A DNA stretch of 64,000 bases from Acanthosepion lycidas (taxonomy: Eukaryota; Mollusca; Cephalopoda; Sepiida; Sepiidae), in assembly GCA_963932145.1 (NCBI GenBank), contig OZ010611.1, forward strand, positions 56,491,292-56,555,291, given 5' to 3'. Positions 36,231-49,550 of this stretch are shown here, piece after piece. The notes beneath the pieces were generated by a model. It saw nothing but the letters and a program-made list of their open reading frames with translations. It ran no database searches and was not told where the DNA came from. Position 1 is the first letter of the stretch. Each line of letters begins with the position of its first letter. The position numbers and the translations under genes were made by a program.

Positions 36231-37900
36231 CTTTAAATCTGGATTGAAATTATTTTTCATTCTAATTCATAGAAATGGAGTAGCGTGCAATGGTGTCGTC
36301 TCATACAACTGTGAGTTAGTAGAAAAATTTGTGGGCACAAAATGGGTGATCAGTGTCTTATTCTCTTCTGTTTGTGCCTTGTCTTTACATTTTTCTTCTA
36401 CATTTAACATTATTTAGATGCAAGGCCCCCATCTAAATCTGGATTGAAATCATTTTTCATTCTAATTCATAGAAATGGAGTAGCGTGCAATGGTGTCGTC
36501 TCATACAACTGTGAGTTAGTAGAAAAATTTGTGGGCACAAAATGGGTGATCAGTGTCATATTCTCTTCTGTTTGTGCCTTGTCTTTACCTTTTTCTTCTA
36601 TATTTAACATTATGCAGAGGCAAGGCCGCCCTTTAAATCTGGATTGAAATTATTTTTCATTCTAATTCATAGAAATGGAGTAGCGTGCAATGGTGTCGTC
36701 TCATACAACTGTGAGTTAGTAGAAAAATTTGTGGGCACAAAATGGGTGATCAGTGGATTAATCTCTTCTGATTGTGCCTTGTCTTTAGCTTTTTCTTCCA
36801 TATTTAACATTATGCAGAGGCAAGGCCGCCCTTTAAATCTGGATTGAAATTATTTTTCATTCTAATTCATAGAAATGGAGTAGCGTGCAATGGTGTCGTC
36901 TCATACAACTGTGAGTTAGTAGAAAAATTTGTGGGCACAAAATGGGTGATCAGTGATTTATTCTGTTCTGTTTGAGCCTTGTCTTTAGCTTTTTCTTCTA
37001 AATTTAACATTATGTAGAGGCAAGGGCCCCCTCTAAATCTGGATTGAAATTATTTTTCATTCTAATTCATAGAAATGGAGTAGCGTGCAATGGTTTCATC
37101 TCATACAACTGTGAGTTAGTAGAAAAATTTGTGGGCACAAAATGGGTGATCAGTGTCTTATTCTCTTCTGTTTGTGCCTTGTCTTTACCTTTTTAGTCTA
37201 TATTTAACATTATGTATAGGCAAGAACCCCCTCTAAATATGGATTGAATTTATTTTTCATTCTAATTCATAGAAATGGAGTAACGTGCAATGGTTTCGTC
37301 TCATACAACTGTGAGTTAGTAGAAAAATTTGTGGGCACAAAATGGGTGATCAGTGACTTATTCTGTTCTGTTTGAGACTTGTCTTTACCTTTTTCTTCTA
37401 TATTTAACATTATGTAGAGGCAAGGACCCCCTCTAAATCTGGATCGAAATTATTTTTCATTCTAATTCATAGAAATGGAGTAGCGTGCAATGGTGTCGTC
37501 TCATACAACTGTGAGTTAGTCGAAAAATTTGTGGGCACAAAATGGGTCATCAGTGTCTTATTCTCTTCTGTTTGTGCCTTATCTTTACCTTTTTCTTCTA
37601 TATTTAACATTATGTAGAGGCAAGGGCCCCCTCTAAATCTGGATTGAAATTATTTTTCATTCTAATTCATAGAAATGGAGTAGCGTGCAATGGTTTCGTC
37701 TCATACAACTGTGAGTTAGTAGAAAAATTTGTCGGCACAAAATGGGTGATCAGTGTCTTATTCTCTTCTATTTGTGCCTTGTCTTTACGTTTTTCTTCTA
37801 TATTTAACATTATGTAGAGCCAAGGGCCCCTATAAATCTGGATTGAAATTATTTTTCATTCTAATTCATAGAAATGGAGTAGCGTGCAATGGTGTCGTCT
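35703..37900 (+). repeat. HOR E, 2198-bp period, copy 1 (11 monomers)
   Basis: It starts inside the last monomers of the preceding repeat and adds units marked by TACATTTTTCTTCTACATTT near 36386, CCCCCATCTAAATCTGG at 36426, AGTGTCATATTC near 36552, CTTCTGATTGTGCC near 36766, CTTCTAAATTTAAC near 36994, CTTTTTAGTCTATATT near 37190 and GAGCCAAGGGCCCCTATAAA at 37817. Against the next copy I counted two substitutions in about 2.2 kb (37483 G versus 39681 A; 37548 C versus 39746 G). Confidence 0.92.
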
Positions 37901-40098
37901 CATACAACTGTGAGTTAGCAGAAAAATTTGTGGGCACAAAATGGGCGATCAGTGTCTTATTCTCTTCTGTTTTTACCTTATCTTTATTTTTTCTTCTATA
38001 TTTAACATTATGTAGAGGCAAGGGCCCCCTCTAAATCTGGATTGAAATTACTTTTCATTCAAATTCATAGAAATGGAGTAGCGTGCAATGGTGTCGTCTC
38101 ATACAACTGTGAGTTAGTAGAAAAATTTGTGGGCACAAAATGGGTGATCAGTGACTTATTCTGTTCTGTTTGAGCCTTGTCTTTACCTTTTTCTTCTATA
38201 TTTAACATTATGCAGAGGCAATGCCGCCCTATAAATCTAGATTGAAATTATTTTTCATTCTAATTCATAGAAATGGAGTAGCGTGCAATGGTGTCGTCTC
38301 ATACAACTGTGAGTTAGTAGAAAAATTTGTGGGCACCAAATGGGTGATCAGTGGATTAATCTCTTCTGTTTGTGCCTTGTCTTTACCTTTTTCTTCTATA
38401 TTTAACATTATGCAGAGGCAAGGCCGCCCTTTAAATCTGGATTGAAATTATTTTTCATTCTAATTCATAGAAATGGAGTAGCGTGCAATGGTGTCGTCTC
38501 ATACAACTGTGAGTTAGTAGAAAAATTTGTGGGCACAAAATGGGTGATCAGTGTCTTATTCTCTTCTGTTTGTGCCTTGTCTTTACATTTTTCTTCTACA
38601 TTTAACATTATTTAGATGCAAGGCCCCCATCTAAATCTGGATTGAAATCATTTTTCATTCTAATTCATAGAAATGGAGTAGCGTGCAATGGTGTCGTCTC
38701 ATACAACTGTGAGTTAGTAGAAAAATTTGTGGGCACAAAATGGGTGATCAGTGTCATATTCTCTTCTGTTTGTGCCTTGTCTTTACCTTTTTCTTCTATA
38801 TTTAACATTATGCAGAGGCAAGGCCGCCCTTTAAATCTGGATTGAAATTATTTTTCATTCTAATTCATAGAAATGGAGTAGCGTGCAATGGTGTCGTCTC
38901 ATACAACTGTGAGTTAGTAGAAAAATTTGTGGGCACAAAATGGGTGATCAGTGGATTAATCTCTTCTGATTGTGCCTTGTCTTTAGCTTTTTCTTCCATA
39001 TTTAACATTATGCAGAGGCAAGGCCGCCCTTTAAATCTGGATTGAAATTATTTTTCATTCTAATTCATAGAAATGGAGTAGCGTGCAATGGTGTCGTCTC
39101 ATACAACTGTGAGTTAGTAGAAAAATTTGTGGGCACAAAATGGGTGATCAGTGATTTATTCTGTTCTGTTTGAGCCTTGTCTTTAGCTTTTTCTTCTAAA
39201 TTTAACATTATGTAGAGGCAAGGGCCCCCTCTAAATCTGGATTGAAATTATTTTTCATTCTAATTCATAGAAATGGAGTAGCGTGCAATGGTTTCATCTC
39301 ATACAACTGTGAGTTAGTAGAAAAATTTGTGGGCACAAAATGGGTGATCAGTGTCTTATTCTCTTCTGTTTGTGCCTTGTCTTTACCTTTTTAGTCTATA
39401 TTTAACATTATGTATAGGCAAGAACCCCCTCTAAATATGGATTGAATTTATTTTTCATTCTAATTCATAGAAATGGAGTAACGTGCAATGGTTTCGTCTC
39501 ATACAACTGTGAGTTAGTAGAAAAATTTGTGGGCACAAAATGGGTGATCAGTGACTTATTCTGTTCTGTTTGAGACTTGTCTTTACCTTTTTCTTCTATA
39601 TTTAACATTATGTAGAGGCAAGGACCCCCTCTAAATCTGGATCGAAATTATTTTTCATTCTAATTCATAGAAATGGAGTAACGTGCAATGGTGTCGTCTC
39701 ATACAACTGTGAGTTAGTCGAAAAATTTGTGGGCACAAAATGGGTGATCAGTGTCTTATTCTCTTCTGTTTGTGCCTTATCTTTACCTTTTTCTTCTATA
39801 TTTAACATTATGTAGAGGCAAGGGCCCCCTCTAAATCTGGATTGAAATTATTTTTCATTCTAATTCATAGAAATGGAGTAGCGTGCAATGGTTTCGTCTC
39901 ATACAACTGTGAGTTAGTAGAAAAATTTGTCGGCACAAAATGGGTGATCAGTGTCTTATTCTCTTCTATTTGTGCCTTGTCTTTACGTTTTTCTTCTATA
40001 TTTAACATTATGTAGAGCCAAGGGCCCCTATAAATCTGGATTGAAATTATTTTTCATTCTAATTCATAGAAATGGAGTAGCGTGCAATGGTGTCGTCT
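37901..40098 (+). repeat. HOR E, 2198-bp period, copy 2
   Basis: Second copy at +2198, matching through GAGCCAAGGGCCCCTATAAA near 40015 and ending at about 40109, where the next unit reads ACTGTGATTAGTAG (bases lost from GTGAGTTAG). To the right the marker set changes, so this is the growing or trimmed edge of the nested duplication set. Confidence 0.92.
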
Positions 40099-43000
40099 CA
40101 TACAACTGTGATTAGTAGAAAAATTTGTGGGCAAAAAATGGGTGATCAGTGTCTTATTCTCTTCTGTTTGAGCCTTGTCTTTATCTTTTTCTTCTATATT
40201 TAACATTATGTAGAGGCAAGGCCCCCCTCTAAAACTGGATTGAAATTCTTTTTCATTCAAATTCATAGAAATGGAGTAGCATGCATGGGTGTCGTCTCAT
40301 ACAACTGTGAGTTAGTAGAAAAATTTGTGGGCACAAAATGGTTGATCAGTGACTTATTCTCTTCTGTTTGTGTCTTGACTTTACCTTTTTCTTCTATATT
40401 TAACATTATGTAGAGGCAAGGCCGCCCTCTAAATCTGGATTGAAATTATTTTTCATTCTAATTCATAGAAATGGAGTAGCGTGCAATGGTGTCGTCTCAT
40501 ACAACTGTGAGTTAGTAGAAAAATTTGTGGGCACAAAATGGGTGATCAGTGTCTTAGTCTCTTTTGTTTGTGCCTTGTCTTTACCTTTTCTTCTATATTT
40601 AACATTATGTAGAGGCAAGGCCCCCCTCTAAATCTGGATTGAAATTATTTTTCATTCTAATTCATAGAAATGGAGTAGCGTGCAATGGTGTCGTCTCATA
40701 CAACTGTGAGTTAGTAGAAAAATTTGTGGGCACAAAATGGGTGATCAGTGTCTTATTCTCTTCTGTTTGAGCCTTGTCTTTAGCTTATTCTTCTATATTT
40801 AACATTATGTAGAGTCAAGGCCCCCCCCTAAATCTGGATTGAAATTATTTTTCATTCTTATTCATAGAATTGGAGAAGCGTGCAATGGTTGTCGTCTCAT
40901 ACAACTGTGAGTTAGTAGAAACATTGGTGGGCACAAAATGGGTGATCAGTGTCTTATTCTCTTCTGTTTGTGCCTTGTCTTTAGCTTTTTCTTCTATATT
41001 TAACATTATGTAGAGTTAAGGCACCCCTCTAAATCTGGATTGAAATTATATTTCATTCTAAATCGTAGAAATGGAGTCGCGTGCAATGGTTTCGTCTCAT
41101 ACAACTGTGAGTTAGTAGAAAAATTTGTGGGCACAAAATGTGTGATCAGTGTCTTATTCTCTTCTGTTTGTGACTTGTCTTTACCTTTTTCTTCTATATT
41201 TAACATTATGTAGAGGCAAGGCCCCCCTCTAAATCTGGATTGAAATTATTTTTCAGTCTAATTCATAGAAATGGAGTAACGTGCAATGGTGTCGTCTCAT
41301 ACAACTGTGAGTTAGCAGAAAAATTTGTGGGCACAAAATGGGTGATCAGTGTCTTTTTCTCTTCTGTTTGAGCCTTGTCTTTACCTTTTCTTCTATATTT
41401 AACATTATGTAGAGGCAAGGCCCCCCTCTAAATCTGGATTGAAATTATTTTTCATTCTAATTCATAGAAATGGAGTAACGTGCAATGGGGCGTCTCATAC
41501 AACTGTGAGTTAGCAGAAAAATTTGTGGGCACAAAATGGGTGATCAGTGTCTTATTCTCTTCTGTTTGTGCCTTATCTTTACCTTTTTCTTCTATATTTA
41601 ACATTATGTAGAAGCAATGACTCCCTCTAAATCTGGATTGAAATTATTTTTCATTCTAATTCATAGAAATGGAGTAATGTGCAATGGTGTCGTCTCATAC
41701 AACTGTGAGTTAGCAGAAAAATTTGTGGGCACAAAATGGGTGATCAATGTCTTATTCTCTTCTGTTTGCGCCTTGTCTTTACATTTTCTTCTATATTTAA
41801 CATTATGTAGAGGCAAGCCCCCCCTCTAAATCTGGATTGAAATTATTTTTCATTCTAATTCATAGAAATGGAGTAACGTGCAATGGGGCGTCTCATACAA
41901 CTGTGAGTTAGCAGAAAAATTTGTAGGCACAAAATGGGTGATCAGTGTCTTATTCTCTTCTGTTTGTGCCTTATCTTTACCTTTTTCTTCTATATTTAAC
42001 ATTATGTAGAGGCAAGGGCCCCCTCTAAATCTGGATTGAAATTATTTTTCATTCTAATTCATAGAAATGGAGTAGCGTGCATTGGTTTCGTCTCATACAA
42101 CTGAGAGTTAGTAGAAAAATTTGTGGGCACAAAATGGGTGATCAGTGTCTTATTCTCTTTTGTTTGTGCCTTGTCTTTACCTTTTTAGTCTATATTTAAC
42201 ATTATGTAGAGGCAAGGACCCACTCTAAATCTGGATTGAAATTATTTTTCATTCTAATTCATAAAATGGAGTAACGTGCAATGGTGTCGTCTCATACAAC
42301 TGTGAGTTAGTAGAAAAATTTGTCGGCACAAAATGGGTGATCAGTGTCTTATTCTCTTCTGTTTGAGCCTTGTCTTTAGCTTATTCTTCTATATTTAACA
42401 TTATGTAGAGTCAAGGCCACCCTCTAAATCTGGATTGAAATTATTTTTCATTCTAATTCATAGAACTGGAGAAGCGTGCAATGGTTGTCGTCTCATACAA
42501 CTGTGAGTTAGTAGAAACATTTGTGGGCACAAAATGTGTGATCAGTGTCTTATTCTCTTCTGTTTGAGCCTTGTCTTTAGCTTTTTCTTCTATATTTAAC
42601 ATTATGTAGAGTTAAGGCCCCCTCTAAATCTGGATTGAAATTATATTTCATTCTAAATCATAGAAATGGAGTAGCGTGCAATGGTTTCGTCTCATACAAC
42701 TGTGAGTTAGTAGAAAAATTTGTGGGCACAAAATGTGTGATCAGTGCCTTATTCTCTTCTGTTTGTGCCTTGTCTTTACCTTTTTCTTCTATATTTAACA
42801 TTATGTAGAGGAAAGGCCCCCCTCTAAATCTGGATTGAAATTATTTTTCAGTCTAATTCATAGAAATGGAGTAGCGTGCAATGGTGTCGTCTCATACAAC
42901 TGTGAGTTAGTAGAAAAATTTGTGGGCACAAAATGGGTGATCAGTGTCTTATTCTCTTCTGTTTGAGCCTTGTCTTTAGCTTTTTCTTCTATATTTAACA

Positions 43001-43550
43001 TTATGTAGAGGCAAGGCCCCCTCTAAATCTGGATTGAATTTATTTTTCATTCTAATTCATAGAAATGGTGTAGCGCGCAATGGTGTCATCTCATACAAAT
43101 GTGAGTTATTAGAAAAATTTGCGGGCACAAAATGGGTGATCAGTGTCTTATTCTCTTCTGTTTGAGCCTTGTCTTTAGCTTTTTCTTCTATATTTAACAT
43201 TATGTAGAGGCAAGGCCCCCTCTGAATCTGGATTGAAATTATTTTTCATTCTAATTCATAGAAATGGAGTAGCGTGCAATGGTGTCGTCTCATACAACTG
43301 TGAGTCAGTAGAAAAATTTGTGGGCACAAAATGGGTGATCAGTGTCTTAGTCTCTTCTGTTTGTGCCTTGTCTTTACCTTTTTAGTCTATATTTAACATT
43401 ATGTAGAGGCAAGGCCCCCCTCTAAATCTGTATTGAAATTATTTTTCATTCTAATTCATAGAAATAGAGTAGCGTGCAATGGTGTCGTCTCATAAAACTG
43501 TGAGTTAGTAGAAAAATTTGTGGGCACAAAATGGGTGATCAGTGACTTAT
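40099..43550 (+). repeat. Mixed block with a partial 1.6-kb and a 400-bp period
   Basis: Markers GCTTATTCTTC, AGAGTCAAGG (40811 and 42407), GGAGAAGCGTGCAATGGTTG (near 40872 and 42470) and TAGAAACATT recur at an offset of about 1596 bp. GAGTAACGTGCAATGGGGCG recurs at 41472 and 41872 (400 bp). GTTAAGGC followed by TTATATTTCATTCTAAATC occurs near 41014 and 42612. The C-run varies here and reaches eight C at about 40821. There is no gene. Confidence 0.76.
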
Positions 43551-46500
43551 TCTCTTCTGTTTGAGCATTGTCTTTAGCTTTTACTTCTATATTTAAAATT
43601 AGGTTGAGGCAAGGCCCCCCTCAAAATCTGGATTGAAATTATTTTTCATTCTAATTCATAGAAATGGAGTAGCGTGCAATGGTTTCGTCTCATACAACTG
43701 AGAGTTAGTAGAAAAATTTGTGGGCACAAAATGGGTGATCAGTGTCTTATTCTCTTTTGTTTGTGCCTTGTCTTTACCTTTTTAGTCTATATTTAACATT
43801 ATGTAGAGGCAATGACACCCTCTAAATCTGGATTGAAATTATTTTTCATTCTAATTCATAGAAATGGAGTAACGTGCAATGGTGTTGTCTCATACAACTG
43901 TGAGTTAGTAGAAAAATTTGTTGGCACAAAATGGGTGATCAGTGTCTTATCCTCTTCTGTTTGTGCCTTGTCTTCACCTTTTTCTTCTATATTTAACATT
44001 ATGTAGAGGCAAGGACCCCCTCTAAATCTGGATTGAAATTATTTTTCCTGCTCATTCATAGAAATGGAGTAGCGTGCAATGGTGTCGTCTCATACAACTG
44101 TGAGTTAGTAGAAAAATTTGTGGGCACAAAATGGGTTATCAGTGACTTATTCTTTTCTGTTTGAGCCTTGTCTTTAGCTTTTACTTCTATATTTAAAATT
44201 AGGTTGAGGCAAGGCCCCCCTCTAAATCTGGATTGAAATTATTTTTGATTCTAATTCATAGAAATGGAGTAGCGTGCAATGGTTTCGTCTCATACAACTG
44301 TGAGTTAGTAGAAAAAAATTGTGGTCACAAAATGGGTGATCAGTGTCTTATTCTCTTCTGTTTGTGCCTTGTCTATAACCTTTCTTCAATATTTAACATT
44401 ATGTAGAGGCAAGGCCCCCCCTCTAAATCTGGATTGAAATTATTTTTCATTCTAATTCATAGAAATGGAGTAGCGTGCAATGGTGTTGTCTCATACAACT
44501 GTGAGTTAGTAGAAAAATTTGTGGGCACAAAATGGGTGATCAGTGTCTTATTCTCTTCTGTTTGAGCCTTGTCTAGCTTTTTCATCTACTTTTAACATTA
44601 TGTAGAGGCAAGGCCCCCCTCTAAATCTGGATTGAAATTATTTTTCATTCTCATTCATAGAAATGGTGTAGCGTGCAATGGTGTCATCTCATACAATTGT
44701 GTGTTAGTAGAAAAATTTGTGGGCACGAAATGGGTGATCAGAGACTTATTCTCTTCTGTTTGAGCCTTGTCTTTACCTTTTTCTTCTATATTTAACATTA
44801 TGTAGAGGCAAGGCCCCCCTCTAAATCTGGATTGAAATTATTTTTCATTCTAATTCATAGAAATGGAGTAGCGTGCAATGGTGTCGTCTCATACAACTGT
44901 GAGTTAGTAGAAAAAATTGTGGTCACAAAATGGGTGATCAGTGTCTTTTTCTCTTCTGTTTCTGCCTTGTCTTTACCTTTTTCTTCTATATTTAACATTA
45001 TGTAGAGGCAAGGCCCCCCTCTAAATCTGGATTGAATTTATTTTTCATTCTAATTCATAGAAATGGAGTAGCATGCAATGGTGTCATCTCATACAACTGT
45101 GAGTTAGTAGAAAAATTTGTGGGCACAAAATGGGTGATCAGTGACTTATTCTCTTCTGTTTGTGCCTTGTCTTTACCTTTTTCTTCTATATTTAACATTA
45201 TGTAGAGGCAAGGCCCCCCTCTGAATCTGGATTGAATTTATTTTTCATTCTAATTCATAGAAATGGAGTAGCATGCAATGGTGTCATCTCATACACCTGT
45301 GAGTTAGTAGAAAAATTTGTGGGCACAAAATGGGTGATCAGTGTCTTATTCTCTTCTGTTTGAGCCTTGTCTAGCTTTTTCATCTACTTTTAACATTATG
45401 TAGAGGCAAGGCCCCCCTCTAAATCTGGATTGAAATTATTTTTCATTCTCATTCATAGAAATGGTGTAGCGTGCAATGGTGTCATCTCATACAACTGTGA
45501 GTTAGTAGAAAAATTTGTGGGCACGAAATGGGTGATCAGAGACGTATTCTCTTCTGTTTGAGCCTTGTCTTTACCTTTTTCTTCTATATTTAACATTATG
45601 TAGAGGCAAGGCCCCCCTCTAAATCTGGATTGAAATTATTTTTCATTCTAATTCATAGAAATGGAGTAGCGTGCAATGGTTTCGTCTCATACATCTGTGA
45701 GTTAGTAGAAAAAATTGTGGTCACAAAATGGGTGATCAGTGTCTTTTTCTCTTCTGTTTGTGCCTTGTCTTTAACCTTTTCTTCAATATTTAACATTATG
45801 TAGAGGCAAGGCCCCCCTCTAAATCTGGATTGAAATTATTTTTCATTCTATTTCATAGAAATGGAGTAGCGTGCAATGGTGTCGTCTCATACAACTGTGA
45901 GTTAGTAGAAAAATTTGTGGGCACAAAATGGGTGATCTGTGTCTTATTCTCTTCTGTTTGAGCCTTGTCTTTAGCTTTTTCCTCTACATTTAACATTATG
46001 TAGAGGCAAGGCCCCCCTCTAAATCTGGATTGAAATTATTTTTCATTCTAATTCATAGAAATGGAGTAGCGTGCAATGGTTTCGTCTCATACAACTGTGA
46101 GTTAGTAGAAAAATTTGTGGGCACAAAATGGGTGATCAATGTCTTATTCTCTTCTGTTTGTGCCTTGTCTTTACCTTTTTCTTCTATATTTAACATTATG
46201 TAGAGGCAAGGCCCCCCTCTAAATCTGGATTGAATTTATTTTTCATTCTAATTCATAGAAATGGAGTAGCATGCAATGGTGTCGTCTCATACAACTGTGA
46301 GTTAGTAGAAAAATTTGTGGGCACAAAATGGGTGAACAGTGTCTTATTCTCTTCTGTTTGTGCCTTGTCTTTACCTTTTTCTTCTATATTTAACATTATG
46401 TAGAGGCAAGGCCCCCCTCTGAATCTGGATTGAATTTATTTTTCATTCTAATTCATAGAAATGGAGTAGCATGCAATGGTGTCATCTCATACACCTGTGA

Positions 46501-46932
46501 ATTAGTAGAAAAATTTGTGGGCACAAAATGGGTGATCAGTGTCTTATTCTCTTCTGTTTGAGCCTTGTCTAGCTTTTTCATCTACATTTAACATTATGTA
46601 GAGGCAAGGCCCCCCTCTAAATCTGGATTGAAATTATTTTTCATTCTAATTCATAGAAATAGAGTAGCGTGCAATGGTGTCGTCTCATACAACTATGAGT
46701 TAGTAGAAAAATTTGTGGGCACAAAATGGGTGATCAGTGTCTTATTCTCTTCTGTTTGAGCCTTGTCTTTAGCTTTTTCTTCTATATTGAAAATTATGTA
46801 GAGGCAAGGCCCCCCTCTAAATCTGGATTGAAATTATTTTCCTCCTAATTCATAGAAATGGAGTAGCGTGCAATGGTGTCGTCTCATACAACTGTGAGTT
46901 AGTAGAAAAATTTGTGGGCACAAAATGGGTGA
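43551..46932 (+). repeat. Mixed block resembling 1.6-2.0 kb and 4.7-12.8 kb
   Basis: The GCTTTTACTTC/AAAATTAGGTTGAGG unit appears at 43575 and 44175, followed by the CTATAACCTTTCTTCAA and GGTGTTGTCTC units. This is the same order as 1630-1945 and 52970-53280. It then passes into CTAGC/CATCTAC and GAATTTATTT/AGCATGC units like those of HOR B. TCATACACCTGTG occurs near 45287 and 46487, an offset of about 1.2 kb. There is no gene. Confidence 0.76.
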
Positions 46933-48532
46933 TCAGTGTATTATTCTCTTCTGTTTGAGCCTTGTCTTTATCTTTTTCTTCTATATTTAACATTATGTAG
47001 AGGCAAGGCCCCCCTCTAAATCTGGATTGAAATTATTTTTCTTTCTAATTCATAGAAATGGAGTAGCGTGCAATGGTGTCATCTCATACAACTGTGTATT
47101 AGTAGAAAAATTTGTGGGCACGAAATGGGTGATCAGAGACTTATTCTCTTCTGTTTGAGCCTTGTCTTTACCTTTTTCTTCTATATTTAACATTATGTAG
47201 AGGCAAGGCCCCCCTCTAAATCTGGATTGAAATTATTTTTCATTCTAATTCATAGAAATGGAGTAGCGTGCAATGGTGTCGTCTCATACAACTGTGAGTT
47301 AGTAGAAAAAATTGTGGTCACAAAATGGGTGATCAGTGTCTTTTTCTCTTCTGTTTGTGCCTTGTCTTTACCTTTTTCTTCTATATTTAACATTATGTCG
47401 AGGCAAGGCCCCCCTCTAAATCTGGATTGAATTTATTTTTCATTCTAATTCATAGAAATGGAGTAGCATGCAATGGTGTCGTCTCATACAACTGTGAGTT
47501 AGTAGAAAAATTTGTGGGCACAAAATGGGTGATCAGAGACTTATTCTCTTCTGTTTGAGCCTTGTCTTTATCTTTTTCTTCTATATTTAACATTATGTAG
47601 AGGCAAGGCCCCCCTCTAAATCTGGATTGAAATTATTTTTCATTCTAATTCATAGAAATGGAGTAGCGTGAAATGGTGTCGTCTCATACAACTGTGAGTT
47701 AGTAGAAAAAATTGTGGTCACAAAATGGGTGATCAGTGTCTTTTTCTCTTCTGTTTGTGCCTTGTCTTTACCTTTTTCTTCTATATTTAACATTATGTCG
47801 AGGCAAGGCCACCCTCTAAATCTGGATTGAATTTATTTTTCATTCTAATTCATAGAAATGGAGTAGCATGCAATGGTGTCGTCTCATACAACTGTGAGTT
47901 AGTAGAAAAATTTGTGGGCACAAAATGGGTGATCAGAGACTTATTCTCTTCTGTTTGAGCCTTGTCTTTATCTTTTTCTTCTATATTTAACATTATGAAG
48001 AGGCATGGCCCCCCTCTAAATCTGGATTGAAATTATTTTTCATTCTAATTCATAGAAATGGAGTAGCGTGAAATGGTGTCGTCTCATACAACTGTGAGTT
48101 AGTAGTAAAAATTGTGGTCACAAAATGGGTGATCAGTGTCTTTTTCTCTTCTGTTTGTGCCTTGTCTTTACCTTTTTCTTCTATATTTAACATTATGTCG
48201 AGGCAAGGCCCCCCTCTAAATCTGGATTGAATTTATTTTTCATTCTAATTCATAGAAATGGAGTAGCATGCAATGGTGTCGTCTCATACAACTGTGAGTT
48301 AGTAGAAAAATTTGTGGGCACAAAATGGGTGATCAGTGTCTTATTCTCTTCTGTTTGTGCCTTGTCTTTACCTTTTTCTTCTATATTTAACATTATGTAG
48401 AGGCAAGGCCCCCCTCTAAATGTGGATTAAATTTATTTTTCATTCTAATTCATAGAAATGGAGTAGCATGCAATGGTGTCGTCTCATACAACTGTGAGTT
48501 AGTAGAAAAATTTGTGGGCACAAAATGGGTGA
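46933..48532 (+). repeat. HOR F, copy 1 (8 monomers, 1600 bp), built largely of 400-bp dimers
   Basis: The dimer consists of a unit with AAAAAATTGTGGTCAC, TGTCTTTTTCTC and ATTATGTCGAGG, then a unit with GAATTTATTTTT and AGCATGC. The dimer starts at about 47227, 47627 and 48027. The whole eight-unit order repeats at +1600, for example GTGTATTATTCTC at 46936 and 48536. Confidence 0.84.
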
Positions 48533-49550
48533 TCAGTGTATTATTCTCTTCTGTTTGAGCCTTGTCTTTATCTTTTTCTTCTATATTTAACATTATGTAG
48601 AGGCAAGGCCCCCCTCTAAATCTGGATTGAAATTATTTTTCTTTCTAATTCATAGAAATGGAGTAGCGTGCAATGGTGTCATCTCATACAACTGTGTGTT
48701 AGTAGAAAAATTTGTGGGCACGAAATGGGTGATCAGAGACTTATTCTCTTCTGTTTGAGCCTTGTCTTTACCTTTTTCTTCTATATTTAACATTATGTAG
48801 AGGCAAGGCCGCCCTCTAAATCTGGATTGAAATTATTTTTCATTCTAATTCATAGAAATGGAGTAGCGTGCAATGGTGTCGTCTCATACAACTGTGAGTT
48901 AGTAGAAAAAATTGTGGTCACAAAATGGGTGATCAGTTTCTTTTTCTCTTCTGTTTGTGCCTTGTCTTTACCTTTTTCTTCTATATTTAACATTATGTCG
49001 AGGCAAGGCCCCCCTCTAAATCTGGATTGAATTGATTTTTCATTCTAATTCATAGAAATGGAGTAGCATGCAATGGTGTCGTCTCATACAACTGTGAGTT
49101 AGTAGAAAAATTTGTGGGCACAAAATGGGTGATCAGAGACTTATTCTCTTCTGTTTGAGCCTTGTCTTTATCTTTTTCTTCTATATTTAACATTATGTAG
49201 AGGCAAGGCCCCCCTCTAAATCTGGATTGAAATTATTTTTCATTCTAATTCATAGAAATGGAGTAGCGTGCAATGGTGTCGTCTCATAAAACTGTGAGTT
49301 AGTAGAAAAAATTGTGGTCACAAAATGGGTGATCAGTGTCTTTTTCTCTTCTGTTTGTGCCTTGTCTTTACCTTTTTCTTCTATATTTAACATTATGTCG
49401 AGGCAAGGCCCCCCTCTAAATCTGGATTGAATTTATTTTTCATTCTAATTCATAGAAATGGAGTAGCATGCAATGGTGTCGTCTCATACAACTGTGAGTT
49501 AGTAGAAAAATTTGTGGGCACAAAATGGGTGGTCAGTGTCTTATTCTCTT
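48533..49550 (+). repeat. HOR F, copy 2 (about 5 monomers, incomplete)
   Basis: It matches copy 1 at +1600 through two dimers (48827 and 49227). It then breaks off at about 49560, where a CTTGTCTAGCTTTTTCATCT unit follows instead of the next dimer. Small differences include GAATTGATTTTT at 49029 and CAGTTTCTTTTTC near 48935. Confidence 0.82.

Noticed and set aside
40801..40850. Run of eight C as a possible replication or slippage signal
   Set aside because: The C-run of the unit varies from four to eight C across the array, as expected of homopolymer slippage or sequencing error; nothing else marks this unit.
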